NCBI RefSeq assembly: GCF_000092245.1
Contig: NC_014166.1
Location: forward strand, 1,674,001-1,738,000
Direction: 5' to 3'
Length of the DNA stretch: 64,000 nucleotides
From: Arcobacter nitrofigilis DSM 7299
Lineage (GTDB): Bacteria > Campylobacterota > Campylobacteria > Campylobacterales > Arcobacteraceae
The notes beneath the pieces are model-generated. The model was not told the origin of the DNA. It saw only the letters and a list, made by a program, of their open reading frames with translations, and did not search any database. Below, piece after piece: positions 55,077 to 64,000 of the stretch (position 1 is the stretch's first letter; each line of letters begins with the position of its first letter). Position numbers and translations under genes: made by a program.

Positions 55077-55098
55077 ATAATAAACTTAGGATTAAAAA

Positions 55099-56160
55099 TT
55101 GCTTTTATACATACATATTCCATTTTGTGATAGTAAATGCTTTTATTGCGCATTTAACTCATATGTAGATAGATTTCACTTGAAACAAACTTATATGAAA
55201 GCTATTGAGAAACAACTAATTTACGATATTGAACACTATTTAAAAGATGAAAAGATAGAGACAGTATTTATAGGTGGAGGAACTCCTAGTTGTGTAGATT
55301 TTAAAGAGTATGAAAATATTTTTAGAATCATATCACCATATTTAATTGAAAACTGCGAAATAACAAGTGAAGCCAACCCAAATTCTGCAACAAAAGAATG
55401 GCTTCAAGGTATGAGAGATTTAGGTGTAAATAGAATCAGCTTTGGAGTACAAAGTTTTAATGATAAAAAACTAAAATACTTAAATCGAGCGCATAATAGT
55501 AATAGTGCTATAAGTGCTATACAAAATGCTAAATGTATAGGTTTTAATAGTATTAATTGTGATATTATTTACGGTGTACAAGGTGATAACTTTGAAAAAT
55601 TAAAGTACGATTTTAATATGATAAATGACCAAAATATCGACCATATAAGTGCATATTCTTTAACCTTAGAAGAGGGAACAAAGTTCTTTAATAAATCCCA
55701 TGTAAAAATAGATGATGAAGAGCTATCTTATAAGCTATTTGACTATTTAAAAGGCTTAGGCTATGAACAATATGAGATTTCTAACTTTTCAAAGTCTAAA
55801 AAGACTCAATCTAAACACAATTTTGGCTATTGGGAATATACAAACTACTTAGGAATTGGAACAGGTGCTGTTGGCTTTGTAGATAATTTCAGATACTATC
55901 CCAATAAAAATATAGAACAATATATAGAAAACCCTATTTCTTATGAAAAAGAGTATATGGATGAAGTAGATATTAAAACAGAGAAAGTACTATTAGGACT
56001 TAGGTCTAATGTGGGAGTAAACTTAGCTATTTTTAATGAAAATGAATTAAAAAAAGCAAAAATATTAATCGAAGAAAAAAAGCTATACAAAGTAGATAAT
56101 AAAATCTATAATTACAATTTTTTACTCGCAGATGAGATATCTTTATTTATACTAGATTAA
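55099..56160 (+). CDS. hemW: HemW-type radical SAM protein (haem chaperone)
   Basis: 353 aa, TTG start. CDSKCFYCAF is the CxxxCxxCxF form that marks HemW, as opposed to HemN with an extra cysteine. GGGTPSCVD, EANPNSAT and GVNRISFGVQS match the family. HemW is thought to insert or carry haem for respiratory enzymes; it is not coproporphyrinogen oxidase. Confidence 0.92.
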   Translation: MLLYIHIPFCDSKCFYCAFNSYVDRFHLKQTYMKAIEKQLIYDIEHYLKDEKIETVFIGGGTPSCVDFKEYENIFRIISPYLIENCEITSEANPNSATKEWLQGMRDLGVNRISFGVQSFNDKKLKYLNRAHNSNSAISAIQNAKCIGFNSINCDIIYGVQGDNFEKLKYDFNMINDQNIDHISAYSLTLEEGTKFFNKSHVKIDDEELSYKLFDYLKGLGYEQYEISNFSKSKKTQSKHNFGYWEYTNYLGIGTGAVGFVDNFRYYPNKNIEQYIENPISYEKEYMDEVDIKTEKVLLGLRSNVGVNLAIFNENELKKAKILIEEKKLYKVDNKIYNYNFLLADEISLFILD

Positions 56161-56192
56161 CTTCTATTAAAGAATAATTTATACTCTATATG

Positions 56193-56198
56193 TATAAT
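56193..56198 (+). promoter_or_regulatory. probable -10 box of prmC
   Basis: TGTATAATAC, an extended -10 (TG at -15 side), 22 bases before the TTG start. Confidence 0.5.
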
Positions 56199-56219
56199 AC
56201 GGTTTTCAAAGGAGTTTAA

Positions 56220-57044
56220 TTGACAATAAAAGAGACCATAAAAAAATATTCACAAGAACTAAAAGAAGTAACACATATACCAGCAAAAGAAGTAGAAATA
56301 TTGATTATGTTTCTACTAGAAAAAAATGTTATTTGGATGCATTTAAATGGTAATTTTGAGTTTACAAAAGAGGAAGAACTAAAAGCTTTAGTTAAAAAAA
56401 GAGCTACACATTTTCCTTTAGAATATCTTACAAATAGAGTTTCTTTTTATGGTGAAACATTTATTATAAAACAGAATGTTTTAATACCTAGACCAGAGAC
56501 TGAAATATTAGTTGAAAAAGCATTTGAAAAATTAAAACAAATAGAAAATCCAAAAGTAGTAGAAATTGGAACAGGAAGTGGAATAATTTCAGTAATGCTT
56601 TCAAAACTACTTCCTCAACTAAAAGTTACTGCAGTTGATATAAATGATGATGCCTTAGAATTAGCAAAAGAAAATGCAAAAAAACACTCAGTTGAAAATC
56701 AAATTTCTTTTATAAAATCTGATTTATTAAAAGAGGTTAGTGGAGATTTTGACATGTGTATTTCAAATCCACCATATATTTCAAATAATTATGTTTTACC
56801 ACATAATGTTAAATACGAGCCTAAAAATGCCCTTTTTGGAGGAGAAATTGGTGATGAACTTTTAAAAGATTTGATAAAAGAAGTTACGGAGAAAAATATA
56901 AAATATCTATATTGTGAATATGGATATGATCAAAAAGAATCTATAAAAAATTATATGAAAAAATTCAATGTAAAATCACTAGAGTTTTATAAAGACTATT
57001 CTGATTTTGATAGAGGATTTTTGATTGAATTTAATACTAAATAA
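56220..57044 (+). CDS. prmC: release-factor glutamine methyltransferase
   Basis: Methylates the GGQ glutamine of release factors. SAM motif VEIGTGSGIISV, substrate motif SNPPYIS and the HemK-type EYLTNRVSFYGETF segment. TTG start after AAAGGAG. 274 aa. Confidence 0.94.
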   Translation: MTIKETIKKYSQELKEVTHIPAKEVEILIMFLLEKNVIWMHLNGNFEFTKEEELKALVKKRATHFPLEYLTNRVSFYGETFIIKQNVLIPRPETEILVEKAFEKLKQIENPKVVEIGTGSGIISVMLSKLLPQLKVTAVDINDDALELAKENAKKHSVENQISFIKSDLLKEVSGDFDMCISNPPYISNNYVLPHNVKYEPKNALFGGEIGDELLKDLIKEVTEKNIKYLYCEYGYDQKESIKNYMKKFNVKSLEFYKDYSDFDRGFLIEFNTK

Positions 57045-57054
57045 AAGGAATAAT

Positions 57055-59022
57055 ATGTTTGAAGAATTTAATGTAAATAATTTAGAAAAAATGAAAGAGT
57101 TGTTAGAAATAAAATTAAAAGAGTCAAAAGAGCAAATAGAAAAGCTTTTAGACCTAGAAAATAAAACTTATGATAACTTTGTAAAGCCATATCAAGAAAT
57201 AGGGGAGTACATAAATGAATTCTTAACTCCTATGTTTCATATTGATTCTGTTAAAAATACAGAAATAACGACAAAAGTGCATGAAGAATGTCTTCCCTTG
57301 ATTTCTAATTACTCAACTGAGCTAAGCCAAAATGTAAATATTTATAGAGCTTTAAAAGATATACAAGATAATGGTAATACCTCTTTAAATAATATACAAA
57401 AAAAAGTCTTAGAAAATGAAATTAGAGACTTTGAATTATCAGGTTGTCATTTAAATAATAATTTGAAAAATAGACTTAAAGAGATAAATTTAAGACAAAG
57501 TGAGTTATCACATAAGTTTTCGCAAAACCTATTAAATGCAACAAACTCATATGAAATGATAATTGAAGATTATGAAGATGTAAAAGAAATACCAGAATCT
57601 GATCTAGAACTCGCCAAATTTGAAGAAGATGACAAAATAAAATATAAGTTTACTTTACAAATGCCCTCTTATGTAGCTTATATTACATATGGAACAAATA
57701 GAGGCAAAAGAGAAGAGATATATAAAGCATACTGCACAAGAGCACCAGAAAATGGAAAAATCATTGAAGAGATACTTGCATTAAAAGATGAAAAGTCTAA
57801 AATACTAGGTTTTGACTCATATGCACAGTATTCATTAAGTACTAAAATGGCCAAAACAGAAGATGAAGTAATAGATTTCTTGTATGAATTAGCTAAAAAA
57901 GGAAAAGTTGGTGGTAAAAATGAAGTTGAAGAGATAAAAGAATTCGCTAAAAAAGATGGAATTGAAGAATTAAAATCTTTTGATTTATCTTATTATTCGG
58001 AAAAATTAAAAAAAGAAAAATATGATTTTGATGAAGAATTATATAGACCATATTTTGAAAAAGAATCTGTTTTAAAAGGATTTTTTGAATTTCTAAATTC
58101 AATATTTGATATTGAATTTAAAGTATCAAATACTCCTACTTGGGATGAAAAAGCAACTGCTTATGATATCTTTGAAAATGGAAAATTATCTTCAAAAATT
58201 TATATCGATTTAGAATCAAGAAAAGACAAAAGAGGAGGGGCATGGATGAACAATTGGCATTCATATTATGTAGATAAACATAATAATACTCATTTGCCAA
58301 CTGCTTACATTGTTTGTAACTTTCCACAATCAACAAAGGATACAAAATCACTGTTAAGACACTCAGATGTTGTAACACTTTTTCATGAAATGGGACATGC
58401 TTTACATCACTTATTAAGTAAAGTTCCTGAACCTTTTGTTAGTGGAATTTCTGGTGTTGCATGGGATACAGTTGAATTTCCTTCACAGTTTTTAGAATAC
58501 TTTTCTTATGATAAAACTGTTTTAAAACAGTTTGCAAAACATTATAAAACAGGTGAGATATTATCAGATGAAGCCATAGATAAAATCATAAAAGCAAGAA
58601 ATTTTCAGTCATCATTAAATATGATTAGACAAGTAGAATTTGCTCTTTTTGATTTTAAACTTCACCAAAAATTATATAAAAATGAAGAGGATGTACAAAA
58701 ATTATTAAATGAAATTAGAGATGAAATTTCTATCATTAAACCACCAATTTACAATAAATTTCAAAATGGTTTTTCTCATATTTTTGGAGGAGGATATGCT
58801 GCTGGATACTACTCTTATAAGTGGGCAGAAGTTTTAAGTGCAGATGCTTATTATATGTTTATAGAATCAGAAAATACATTCAATAAAGAGCTAGCTTTAA
58901 AATATAAAAAAGCAATTTTAGAAAAAGGTGGTTCTTCTGATATGAATGAACTTTTTTTTGAATTTGCTCAAAGAGAGCCAAGTGTTGATTCTTTATTAAA
59001 AATTGATGGAATTATTAGCTAA
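57055..59022 (+). CDS. prlC: M3-family oligopeptidase (oligopeptidase A-like)
   Basis: Zinc metallopeptidase degrading oligopeptides in the cytoplasm. Zinc motif LFHEMGHALHHLL near residue 445 with the distal GISGVAWDTVEFPSQFLE block; C-terminal FGGGYAAGYYSYKWAE is typical of the OpdA/Dcp group. The ATG at 57055 follows AAAAGGAAT; the open codon at 57025 lies within prmC. 655 aa. Confidence 0.92.
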   Translation: MFEEFNVNNLEKMKELLEIKLKESKEQIEKLLDLENKTYDNFVKPYQEIGEYINEFLTPMFHIDSVKNTEITTKVHEECLPLISNYSTELSQNVNIYRALKDIQDNGNTSLNNIQKKVLENEIRDFELSGCHLNNNLKNRLKEINLRQSELSHKFSQNLLNATNSYEMIIEDYEDVKEIPESDLELAKFEEDDKIKYKFTLQMPSYVAYITYGTNRGKREEIYKAYCTRAPENGKIIEEILALKDEKSKILGFDSYAQYSLSTKMAKTEDEVIDFLYELAKKGKVGGKNEVEEIKEFAKKDGIEELKSFDLSYYSEKLKKEKYDFDEELYRPYFEKESVLKGFFEFLNSIFDIEFKVSNTPTWDEKATAYDIFENGKLSSKIYIDLESRKDKRGGAWMNNWHSYYVDKHNNTHLPTAYIVCNFPQSTKDTKSLLRHSDVVTLFHEMGHALHHLLSKVPEPFVSGISGVAWDTVEFPSQFLEYFSYDKTVLKQFAKHYKTGEILSDEAIDKIIKARNFQSSLNMIRQVEFALFDFKLHQKLYKNEEDVQKLLNEIRDEISIIKPPIYNKFQNGFSHIFGGGYAAGYYSYKWAEVLSADAYYMFIESENTFNKELALKYKKAILEKGGSSDMNELFFEFAQREPSVDSLLKIDGIIS

Positions 59023-59044
59023 TTTTTGGCACAATACCACTTGA

Positions 59045-59050
59045 TATAAT
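59045..59050 (+). promoter_or_regulatory. probable -10 box upstream of the coiled-coil gene and xerH
   Basis: TTGATATAATATC with TATAAT at these positions, about 19 bases before the ATG; no clear -35. Confidence 0.45.
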
Positions 59051-59068
59051 ATCAGATAAGGATAGTTA

Positions 59069-59545
59069 ATGAGTAATAATAGTGATACAATTTCTAAATT
59101 GAGCGATGCTCTTTCTAATTTAATAAATGCATATGAAACTTTACAAAAAGAAAAAGAAGATTTAGAAAAAGAAAACCAAGGGTTAAAAAATAAAATTGAA
59201 GATTTAGAATCTTCAAATGGAGATTTAAAAAGTAAATTAAATGATATAAACTCTACTAATGAAAAACACGGAAGTAATATAAATTCAATGTTACACAAAA
59301 TTGAAAATATTCTAAAAGTAGGTGATAGAAAAAAAGATAGTTATACTACTAATAGCTATAACAATCATCCTTCCTCTAAAGATGATGATGAAGAATTTTC
59401 AACTACACCTACTATTTCTAGTGATACCTTCCCTAAACAAAAGGCAGAATCAGTTAGTGTAGATGATATTCAATTAGAAAAAAAATCAGATGATAAGATT
59501 GATTTAAATAGAATGGCTTCTTTATTAAATGGTTTCAATAAGTAA
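59069..59545 (+). CDS. coiled-coil protein of unknown function
   Basis: 158 aa. Residues 5-75 form a continuous heptad-rich coiled coil (ETLQKEKEDLEKENQGLK), residues 85-130 are Ser/Thr/Asp-rich and probably disordered, and a short conserved-looking end reads DLNRMASLLNGF. The layout recalls small cell-division coiled coils but no family is recognised. First of a three-gene run ending in xerH. ATG start; weak Shine-Dalgarno (AAGGATAG). Confidence 0.7.
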   Translation: MSNNSDTISKLSDALSNLINAYETLQKEKEDLEKENQGLKNKIEDLESSNGDLKSKLNDINSTNEKHGSNINSMLHKIENILKVGDRKKDSYTTNSYNNHPSSKDDDEEFSTTPTISSDTFPKQKAESVSVDDIQLEKKSDDKIDLNRMASLLNGFNK

Positions 59546-59565
59546 AGGTGATTTAATATAATAAT

Positions 59566-59841
59566 ATGACATTACTTCTAAATAAACTATCTCTATACTC
59601 CACCTTTGGAGTAGATGATTTTGAATCATTAGATAAAGTAATAAATAATATGGCACCTTCTATGGTGGAGTACTATTTATCTGATTTATCTGATGGATTT
59701 GAAAATGTATATTTAAATAAGAGAAATATACAAAATAGTCTAACAATAGGAGATTTTGCCATATATTTAGATTATTCAGATGAAATTTATTTAGAAATAG
59801 ATGATAATAAAGAAGATTTAGAAACTTCAAGTTTATGGTAA
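59566..59841 (+). CDS. small acidic protein upstream of xerH
   Basis: 91 aa, acidic, with alternating strands and helices; not recognised. It ends 4 bases before the xerH ATG, indicating co-transcription with the recombinase. Confidence 0.65.
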   Translation: MTLLLNKLSLYSTFGVDDFESLDKVINNMAPSMVEYYLSDLSDGFENVYLNKRNIQNSLTIGDFAIYLDYSDEIYLEIDDNKEDLETSSLW

Positions 59842-59845
59842 CTAG

Positions 59846-60901
59846 ATGAGATACCCTTTAGATTGTGAATTATCTTTTAATAAAACTTTTTTATTTTGGT
59901 TAAGTAGATTTGTTAGAAATAAAATTACATCTCTTTCAAATAGACAAGTTACAAATAAAGATCGACTTGCTGAAATAATTCAAGAACTAATTAATGGCTT
60001 TAATGATATAAATGATTTAAAAAACTTAATTAAAGAAGTAAGAAATATTGGTATGAATGGTATTTCTGTTTATTATTTACCCTTAGAAAAACTCTATTTT
60101 TATTTAATAAAATTTGGAGCTTCATCTATGAGAGAAATTGATGAAGAAATATTAAGTGATTTTTTAGCATCACAAACTGCAAATTTATCAGATGCAAGTA
60201 AAAAAAACCACAGAATAGCATTGATTTCTTTTTTTGGATATATTGATAAACAAAATGAAGAAGAAAATGGTAATGCCTATAGATATGGAATAGAATTAAA
60301 AAACTGGGGTGGTTTATCAGGTAAAAGTGGAACGAAACTACCTTCTTACATGAATAAAGAAGAAGTCAACAAATTTATAAAAGCTATTGATGAATACCCA
60401 TTTAAGAATCCTATTATTGGAACAAGAAATAGATTAATTATAAAAATCATTTTATATACAGGTATTCGAGTAGGGGAAGCAATTAGTATTAAAATAAAAG
60501 ATATTAATAAAGATGGTGATGCTTATATTATACAAGTTAGGGGAAAAGGTAATAAACCTAGAATTGTTATGATAAAAGAACATATTATAAAAGATGATCT
60601 TTCTACTTGGTTGGAGAATAACTGTTGTGAAGAAAATTTACTTTTCTGTAATCAAAAAAATAAAAAGCTCACTCAAGCTTACATCGGACGATTAGTTGAA
60701 CAAATCTTAATAAGCTGTGGAATAAGAAAAGAAAAAAACGGACCGCATATGTTAAGACACTCATTTGCAACATTACTATATCAAAATAGTCATGATTTAA
60801 TATTAGTACAAGAATCACTTGGACATGCAGACATAAATACTTCAAGAATATATACACACTTTGATAAAAACAGATTAAATAGAACTACTGATATCTTTTA
60901 A
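59846..60901 (+). CDS. xerH: XerH-type tyrosine recombinase
   Basis: Single recombinase that resolves chromosome dimers at difH in Campylobacterota. Catalytic residues are visible: Arg in YTGIRVGEA, Lys in GKGNKPR, HMLRHSFATLL, and LGHADINTSRIYTHF with the nucleophilic Tyr. N-terminal MRYPLDCELSFNKTFLFWL is typical of the XerH group. 351 aa. I could not identify a difH site with confidence near the gene. Confidence 0.9.
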   Translation: MRYPLDCELSFNKTFLFWLSRFVRNKITSLSNRQVTNKDRLAEIIQELINGFNDINDLKNLIKEVRNIGMNGISVYYLPLEKLYFYLIKFGASSMREIDEEILSDFLASQTANLSDASKKNHRIALISFFGYIDKQNEEENGNAYRYGIELKNWGGLSGKSGTKLPSYMNKEEVNKFIKAIDEYPFKNPIIGTRNRLIIKIILYTGIRVGEAISIKIKDINKDGDAYIIQVRGKGNKPRIVMIKEHIIKDDLSTWLENNCCEENLLFCNQKNKKLTQAYIGRLVEQILISCGIRKEKNGPHMLRHSFATLLYQNSHDLILVQESLGHADINTSRIYTHFDKNRLNRTTDIF

Positions 60902-60925
60902 TATTCTTTAAGTAAAGTACTTTCT

Positions 60926-60948
60926 ACTTCTTATAAAAAGAAGTTTTA
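60926..60948 (+). terminator. hairpin after xerH
   Basis: ACTTCTT / AAGAAGT stem with a 5-base loop and T-rich flank, 25 bases after the xerH stop. Confidence 0.5.
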
Positions 60949-61157
60949 AAATTTTACAATCTTTCATCGAATATAGCTTTTAAATTCCTTAACTTTATTA
61001 AATACAAAGTTAATATTTTTGTATATAAATTTCACATAAATTACTCATTAATTTCTATATTAAATAATAATGAAATAAATTATTCATTTTAAAGTACTAT
61101 CAAAGAATTAAAATAGTAGAATCCAAAATTAAAAAATATAATAAAGGATTAACTATA

Positions 61158-62636
61158 TTGAATCATTTAGTTCTTAATCAAATAAATTCTTCTTTAATTT
61201 GTGGTCAAGATTGTAAATATGATGACTCATTTTTATTAATAGAACAAGAAATAGATAAAACATATAGTGTAAACCAAGAAGAAGAGACAAATTGGGAATA
61301 TGTAGTAGAAAACTGTGAAAAAATTTTATTAGAAAAGTCAAAAGATATAAAAGTTTCTTCATGGTATTTATATGGACTTATTAAACAAAATTCTTTTAAT
61401 AATTTTGAAAATTCTTTAAGAATTTATATTAAACTTTTGGAGACTTTTTCAACTCAAATGCATCCAAAATCTTTAAAAGCAAAAAGAAACATTTTTTTGT
61501 GGCTTGAAGAATTACTTACTAATGATTTACTAAATAATATAGCAAAAATCAATAAAGAAGATTTTTTACAATATTATACTTATTTTATTAGACTAGATAC
61601 AGTTATCAAGATGATACTAGAAAATGATTCAGAAAGTTTTTTTAAAAAGATAATTAAATATTTTGAAGAAAATAAAATAAAAAAACTTACTCAAACAACT
61701 TCTAATAATAAAATCAGTTCTACAAATGAACAAGAAATAAAAGAAATAACAAATAAAGATGAAGCTTTAAAGGTTATGAGAAATTTTAAAAAATATGCTT
61801 TAATGCTAACAAAATATTATAGAAGTAATAATATTTCTGATTTAAAAGCTTTAAGAATCACAAGACTTTTATCTTTTTTAGAAATAGAAGGCTTACCTCC
61901 ATCAGAAAATAATATTACACATCTAAATCCACCTTCAATATTAGAGATAAATGAAATAGAAGATAATTATAAAAATAAAAACTATGAAGAGGCTTTCTTA
62001 TTAGTTGAAGAGATTTTAGAGGTTTGTCCTTTTTGGTTGGATGGCCATTATTATGCTTTTAATATTTTAGAAAAAACTAATAACAATATAGAATCTTTTG
62101 AAGCAAAAAAAACTTTCTTAAATTTTATAGAAATAAATGAAAATATTGAAAAATTATATTTTAATGATGAAACTCCTTTTGCCTCAAATAAAGTAAAAAA
62201 TTGGTTAAAAGAAAATTTAATTAATAAGCTTGAGGAACCTAAGAATTTATTAGTTCAAAGTACAAAAGATAAAGATGATTTAGATAAAGCTTACAAATTA
62301 GCCGAAGAAAATAAAATAAAGGATGCGATGAAACTATTAGAAGGAAATTACAATTATGCTTCATCTTTTGAAGATAAATTTAACTGGCGTTTAAATCATG
62401 CAAAACTATCTTTGCAATATAACAAAAATGATATTGCTTTAGTTTTATTAGAAGATTTAGAAAAAGAGATTGATAGGTTTTATCTATATGAATGGAATCC
62501 AAAGTTAGCTGCAAATGTTTATACTTTAATTTTGAGTTCTTTTAATAACACAGATATAGATACTGAAAAAATAAATACTATTTATAACAAGCTATGTAAA
62601 ATTGATATAAATAGTGCATATGAACTTAAAATTTAA
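61158..62636 (+). CDS. tssA: type VI secretion protein TssA
   Basis: Cap/adaptor protein that primes sheath-tube assembly. The N-terminal ImpA domain is recognisable: SLICGQDCKYDDSFLLIEQE, NWEYVVENCEKILLEKSKDI and QMHPKSLKAKRN near residue 110. The C-terminal region (from ~330) is helical and repeat-like. TTG start with AAAGGAT upstream. 492 aa. First gene of the T6SS cluster; the 256-base gap before it should hold its promoter. Confidence 0.88.
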   Translation: MNHLVLNQINSSLICGQDCKYDDSFLLIEQEIDKTYSVNQEEETNWEYVVENCEKILLEKSKDIKVSSWYLYGLIKQNSFNNFENSLRIYIKLLETFSTQMHPKSLKAKRNIFLWLEELLTNDLLNNIAKINKEDFLQYYTYFIRLDTVIKMILENDSESFFKKIIKYFEENKIKKLTQTTSNNKISSTNEQEIKEITNKDEALKVMRNFKKYALMLTKYYRSNNISDLKALRITRLLSFLEIEGLPPSENNITHLNPPSILEINEIEDNYKNKNYEEAFLLVEEILEVCPFWLDGHYYAFNILEKTNNNIESFEAKKTFLNFIEINENIEKLYFNDETPFASNKVKNWLKENLINKLEEPKNLLVQSTKDKDDLDKAYKLAEENKIKDAMKLLEGNYNYASSFEDKFNWRLNHAKLSLQYNKNDIALVLLEDLEKEIDRFYLYEWNPKLAANVYTLILSSFNNTDIDTEKINTIYNKLCKIDINSAYELKI

Positions 62637-62647
62637 TAGGAGAACAA

Positions 62648-63136
62648 ATGAATAAACAATCAGAATCACCAAAAGAGAGAATTAATGTCACTTATAAACC
62701 AGCAACAGGGGATGTTCAAGAAGATGTAGAAATTCCTTTTAAAATAACATTATTAGGTGAATATAATCCAAATGAAGAGAAAAAACCAGTTGAAGAAATA
62801 AAAGCAATAAAAGTTGATAAAAATAATTTTAACGACGTATTAAAAGGACAAAATTTATCTGTCTCTTTTAATGTTGAAAATAAATTAGTGAAAGAAGAAG
62901 ATAGTTCTTTGGGGGTGAATTTAAAAATTAACACAATTAAAGATTTTTCACCAGAAAATGTCGTTGAAAATGTTCCTGAAATGAAAGTTTTAATGGAATT
63001 AAGAAAATCATTAATGGCATTAAAAGGCCCACTAGGTAACGTTCCTGCATTTAGAAAAGCAATTGAGAGTGCTATTTATAATAAAGAGGAAAGAGATAAA
63101 TTAATGTCTGAATTAAATTTAGATTCAAAAGAATAA
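62648..63136 (+). CDS. tssB: type VI secretion contractile sheath small subunit TssB
   Basis: 162 aa. SPKERINVTYKPATGDVQED near the N terminus and the C-terminal ELRKSLMALKGPLGNVPAFR are the TssB/VipA signatures. It forms the sheath with TssC. AGGAGA precedes the ATG; it ends 9 bases before tssC. Confidence 0.95.
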   Translation: MNKQSESPKERINVTYKPATGDVQEDVEIPFKITLLGEYNPNEEKKPVEEIKAIKVDKNNFNDVLKGQNLSVSFNVENKLVKEEDSSLGVNLKINTIKDFSPENVVENVPEMKVLMELRKSLMALKGPLGNVPAFRKAIESAIYNKEERDKLMSELNLDSKE

Positions 63137-63145
63137 AGGAGTTTT

Positions 63146-64000
63146 ATGTCAACGAATGAAGTTTTAGAACAAAATAATGTAAGTACTACAAATAGCTTAT
63201 TAGATGCAATTGTTGCACAAACAAAATTGACTCAAGATGATGATACATATGATGTAGTTAAATCAGGAGTAGGGGCTTTAATAGAAGAACTTATAAGTTC
63301 AAATAATAATGAAGAAAAAGTTAATAAATCAGTAATTGATAAAATGATTGCAGAAATTGATAAAAAAATATCTTCTCAAATGGATGAAATATTACATAAT
63401 AAACAATTCCAAGCATTAGAATCAAAATGGCGTGGGTTATATATGTTAGTTGAAAGAACAGATTTTAGACAAAATATTCTTATGGAATTTATTAATGTTT
63501 CGAAAGAAGACTTAATTGAAGACTTTGAAGAGAGTTTAGATATTACACAATCTGGTTTATATAAACACGTTTATTCATCAGGATATGGTCAATTTGGTGG
63601 AGAACCAGTTGGTACTATAATTGCAGATTATGAATTATCTCCATCAAATGTTGATATTAAGTTTTTAAATAAAGTTGCAGCAATTTCAGCAATGGCACAT
63701 GCTCCATTTATAGGAGCAGCTGGTCCTAAATTTTTTGGACTAAATAGCTTTGAAGGTTTACCTGATTTAAAAGATATAGAAGATGTAATGAGTTCTCCTC
63801 AGTTTGCAGCATGGAGAGGATTTAGAAAAAATGAAGATTCTAGATATGTAGGTCTTACTTTACCTAGATTTTTACTAAGAGCACCTTATGATCCAGAAGA
63901 TAATCCTATTTCAAATTTTGTTTACAAAGAAGATGTATCAAAAGACCATGAAAATTATTTATGGGGAAATACTGTTTATGCATTTGCAAGTAAATTAACT
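63146..64000 (+). CDS. tssC: type VI secretion contractile sheath large subunit TssC (partial)
   Basis: 285 codons to the window edge, frame still open. ALESKWRGLYMLVERTDF, SGYGQFGGEPVG, AAISAMAHAPFIGAAGPKFFG and ENYLWGNTVYAFA match TssC/VipB. AAAGGAG precedes the ATG. The rest of the T6SS genes must lie to the right. Confidence 0.95.
   Translation, partial: MSTNEVLEQNNVSTTNSLLDAIVAQTKLTQDDDTYDVVKSGVGALIEELISSNNNEEKVNKSVIDKMIAEIDKKISSQMDEILHNKQFQALESKWRGLYMLVERTDFRQNILMEFINVSKEDLIEDFEESLDITQSGLYKHVYSSGYGQFGGEPVGTIIADYELSPSNVDIKFLNKVAAISAMAHAPFIGAAGPKFFGLNSFEGLPDLKDIEDVMSSPQFAAWRGFRKNEDSRYVGLTLPRFLLRAPYDPEDNPISNFVYKEDVSKDHENYLWGNTVYAFASKLT

Noticed and set aside
60902-61157. difH site for XerH in the gap before tssA
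   Set aside because: AT-rich with several weak inverted repeats, none matching what I can recall of difH well enough to call.

Overview
The window is AT-rich DNA from a Campylobacterota bacterium, most likely the Arcobacter group (Arcobacteraceae). The evidence is hobA (the DnaA-binding initiator known from this phylum) in the order lysC-hobA-holB-folP, a XerH-type single recombinase, the futalosine menaquinone enzyme MqnC, and a gltX-yggT-slt gene order. Genes are tightly packed, often overlapping, and many promoters look like a lone TATAAT box. Base calls come from reading the sequence only; no database search was run.

Left chromosomal part (1-15.6 kb): a partial iron-sulfur oxidoreductase subunit, hemN, argF, an anaerobic ribonucleotide reductase cluster (nrdD, a separate 54-codon gene carrying the glycyl-radical loop, nrdG), a two-component pair whose kinase is broken by one base in an A7 tract, hemB, ribA, rsmG, small genes, glyS, a small lipoprotein, a ComEA-like HhH protein, a nucleoside deoxyribosyltransferase and a hemD with an extra N-terminal domain.

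Middle (15,680-29,881): a 14.2-kb integrated phage inserted in the initiator tRNA-fMet gene, bounded by a 46-bp perfect direct repeat. It has a leftward repressor operon (HTH repressor, membrane protein, secreted TonB/TolA-C-like protein), a rightward lysogeny operon ending in a tyrosine integrase, a probable ssDNA-binding protein, a PAPS-reductase-like protein, a rolling-circle type Rep, a T4-like lysozyme and about ten unrecognised small and structural-looking genes, including a collagen-repeat fibre. I see no terminase, portal, tail gene, Zot-like or other packaging ATPase. That combination points to a rolling-circle, possibly ssDNA and lipid-containing, temperate phage of a poorly described kind. 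This is the main novelty of the window.

Right chromosomal part (29.8-60.9 kb): tRNA-fMet and tRNA-Gln under a consensus sigma70 promoter; ribB with a degenerate RibA domain; pckA beside the Na+-pumping oxaloacetate decarboxylase oadGAB (the PEP/oxaloacetate/pyruvate node); an S24 repressor; metG, fbp and mobB; a gltX-yggT-slt operon in which both the synthetase and the transglycosylase have lost catalytic motifs; an M16 protein without its zinc motif; mqnC; bamA; tyrA; folP-holB-hobA-lysC-rppH; hemW; prmC; an M3 oligopeptidase; and xerH.

Right edge (61.2-64.0 kb): the start of a type VI secretion cluster, tssA-tssB-tssC, with tssC running off the window.
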